From the NCBI GenBank assembly GCA_021820675.1, contig JAKADI010000034.1, positions 3,248 through 9,318 on the forward strand: a stretch of 6,071 bases of DNA, written 5' to 3'. This DNA is from Bacillota bacterium. GTDB taxonomy: Bacteria > Bacillota > Sulfobacillia > Sulfobacillales > Sulfobacillaceae. How positions within the stretch are numbered: position 1 is the stretch's first letter; each line of letters starts with the position of its first letter. A program made the position numbers and the translations under genes. The notes beneath the pieces are model-generated. The model was not told the DNA's origin, ran no database searches, and saw only the letters and a list, made by a program, of their open reading frames with translations. This document shows, in pieces, positions 6,040 through 6,071 of the stretch.

Positions 6040-6058
6040 TCCTTAAAAATTAAGGAGG
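6040..6058 (+). promoter_or_regulatory. Strong Shine-Dalgarno in a hairpin, for a gene starting beyond the window
   Basis: AAGGAGG (6052-6058) is a full-length Shine-Dalgarno. No ATG, GTG or TTG lies between it and the window end, so the start codon is at 6072 or later, giving a spacing of at least 13 bases. Most of the Shine-Dalgarno is contained in a perfect dyad TCCTTAA-AAA-TTAAGGA (6040-6056), whose left arm is an anti-Shine-Dalgarno. In the mRNA this could form a 7-pair stem with a 3-base loop. It is AU-rich and so weak. Confidence 0.6.
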
Positions 6059-6071
6059 ACCGCGATAAAAC

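Larger units (their letters stand above)
5677..6071. other. Divergent regulatory intergenic region
   Basis: These 395 bases separate the minus-strand operon from a plus-strand gene outside the window. They contain the operon promoter and operator near 5700-5750, two adjacent inverted repeats at 5851-5912, a TTGACA box and the terminal Shine-Dalgarno hairpin. No RNA gene or convincing small protein was found. The stretch 5765-5911 has a 48-codon frame, but its composition and overlap with the palindromes argue against coding. Confidence 0.7.

Overview
The window holds a compact four-gene operon on the minus strand, read from about 5690 down to 469: an RpiR/MurR-type regulator (helix-turn-helix plus SIS domain), an M20-family amidohydrolase of the hydantoinase/carbamoylase type, a COG0402 metal-dependent deaminase resembling formimidoylglutamate deiminase (HutF), and urocanate hydratase (HutU). 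Urocanase is unmistakable from its motifs and anchors the operon to histidine/urocanate breakdown. The other enzymes needed for a full route from histidine to glutamate (HutH, HutI) are not in the window. No classical HutG is present, and the M20 enzyme sits where a deformylase would be expected.

Layout. Bases 1-74 look like the last codons of a plus-strand gene that enters from the left. Bases 75-468 contain no gene I can support; this is the convergent gap between that gene and hutU. Bases 469-5676 are the operon, tightly packed: regulator and amidase meet with a few bases of overlap or gap, amidase and deaminase are 13 bases apart, and deaminase and hutU are 48 bases apart. Bases 5677-6071 form a divergent intergenic region rich in inverted repeats. 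It ends in a strong Shine-Dalgarno sequence for a plus-strand gene that begins just beyond the window. That gene is probably under the same regulator and may encode another enzyme or transporter of the pathway, but none of it is visible.

Inferred working model. HutU converts urocanate to imidazolonepropionate. An imidazolonepropionase outside the window would give formiminoglutamate. The COG0402 enzyme would deiminate this to N-formylglutamate, and the M20 enzyme would release glutamate. An alternative is that the M20 enzyme acts on N-carbamoylglutamate derived from hydantoin-5-propionate. The RpiR protein probably binds the palindromes of the divergent region and senses a pathway intermediate through its SIS domain.

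Organism. Intermediate GC content, purine-rich Shine-Dalgarno sequences (AAGGAGG, GGAGG), GTG start use and an AT-rich promoter suggest a Gram-positive, Firmicutes-like bacterium, possibly of the Sulfobacillus type. This is a weak inference from style, not from a marker gene.

The main oddities are: a urocanase whose highly conserved signature cysteine is alanine; a deaminase mixing HutF-like and MtaD/triazine-hydrolase-like motifs; RpiR control of a hut operon instead of HutP or HutC; and a leader in which the downstream gene's Shine-Dalgarno lies in a perfect hairpin.
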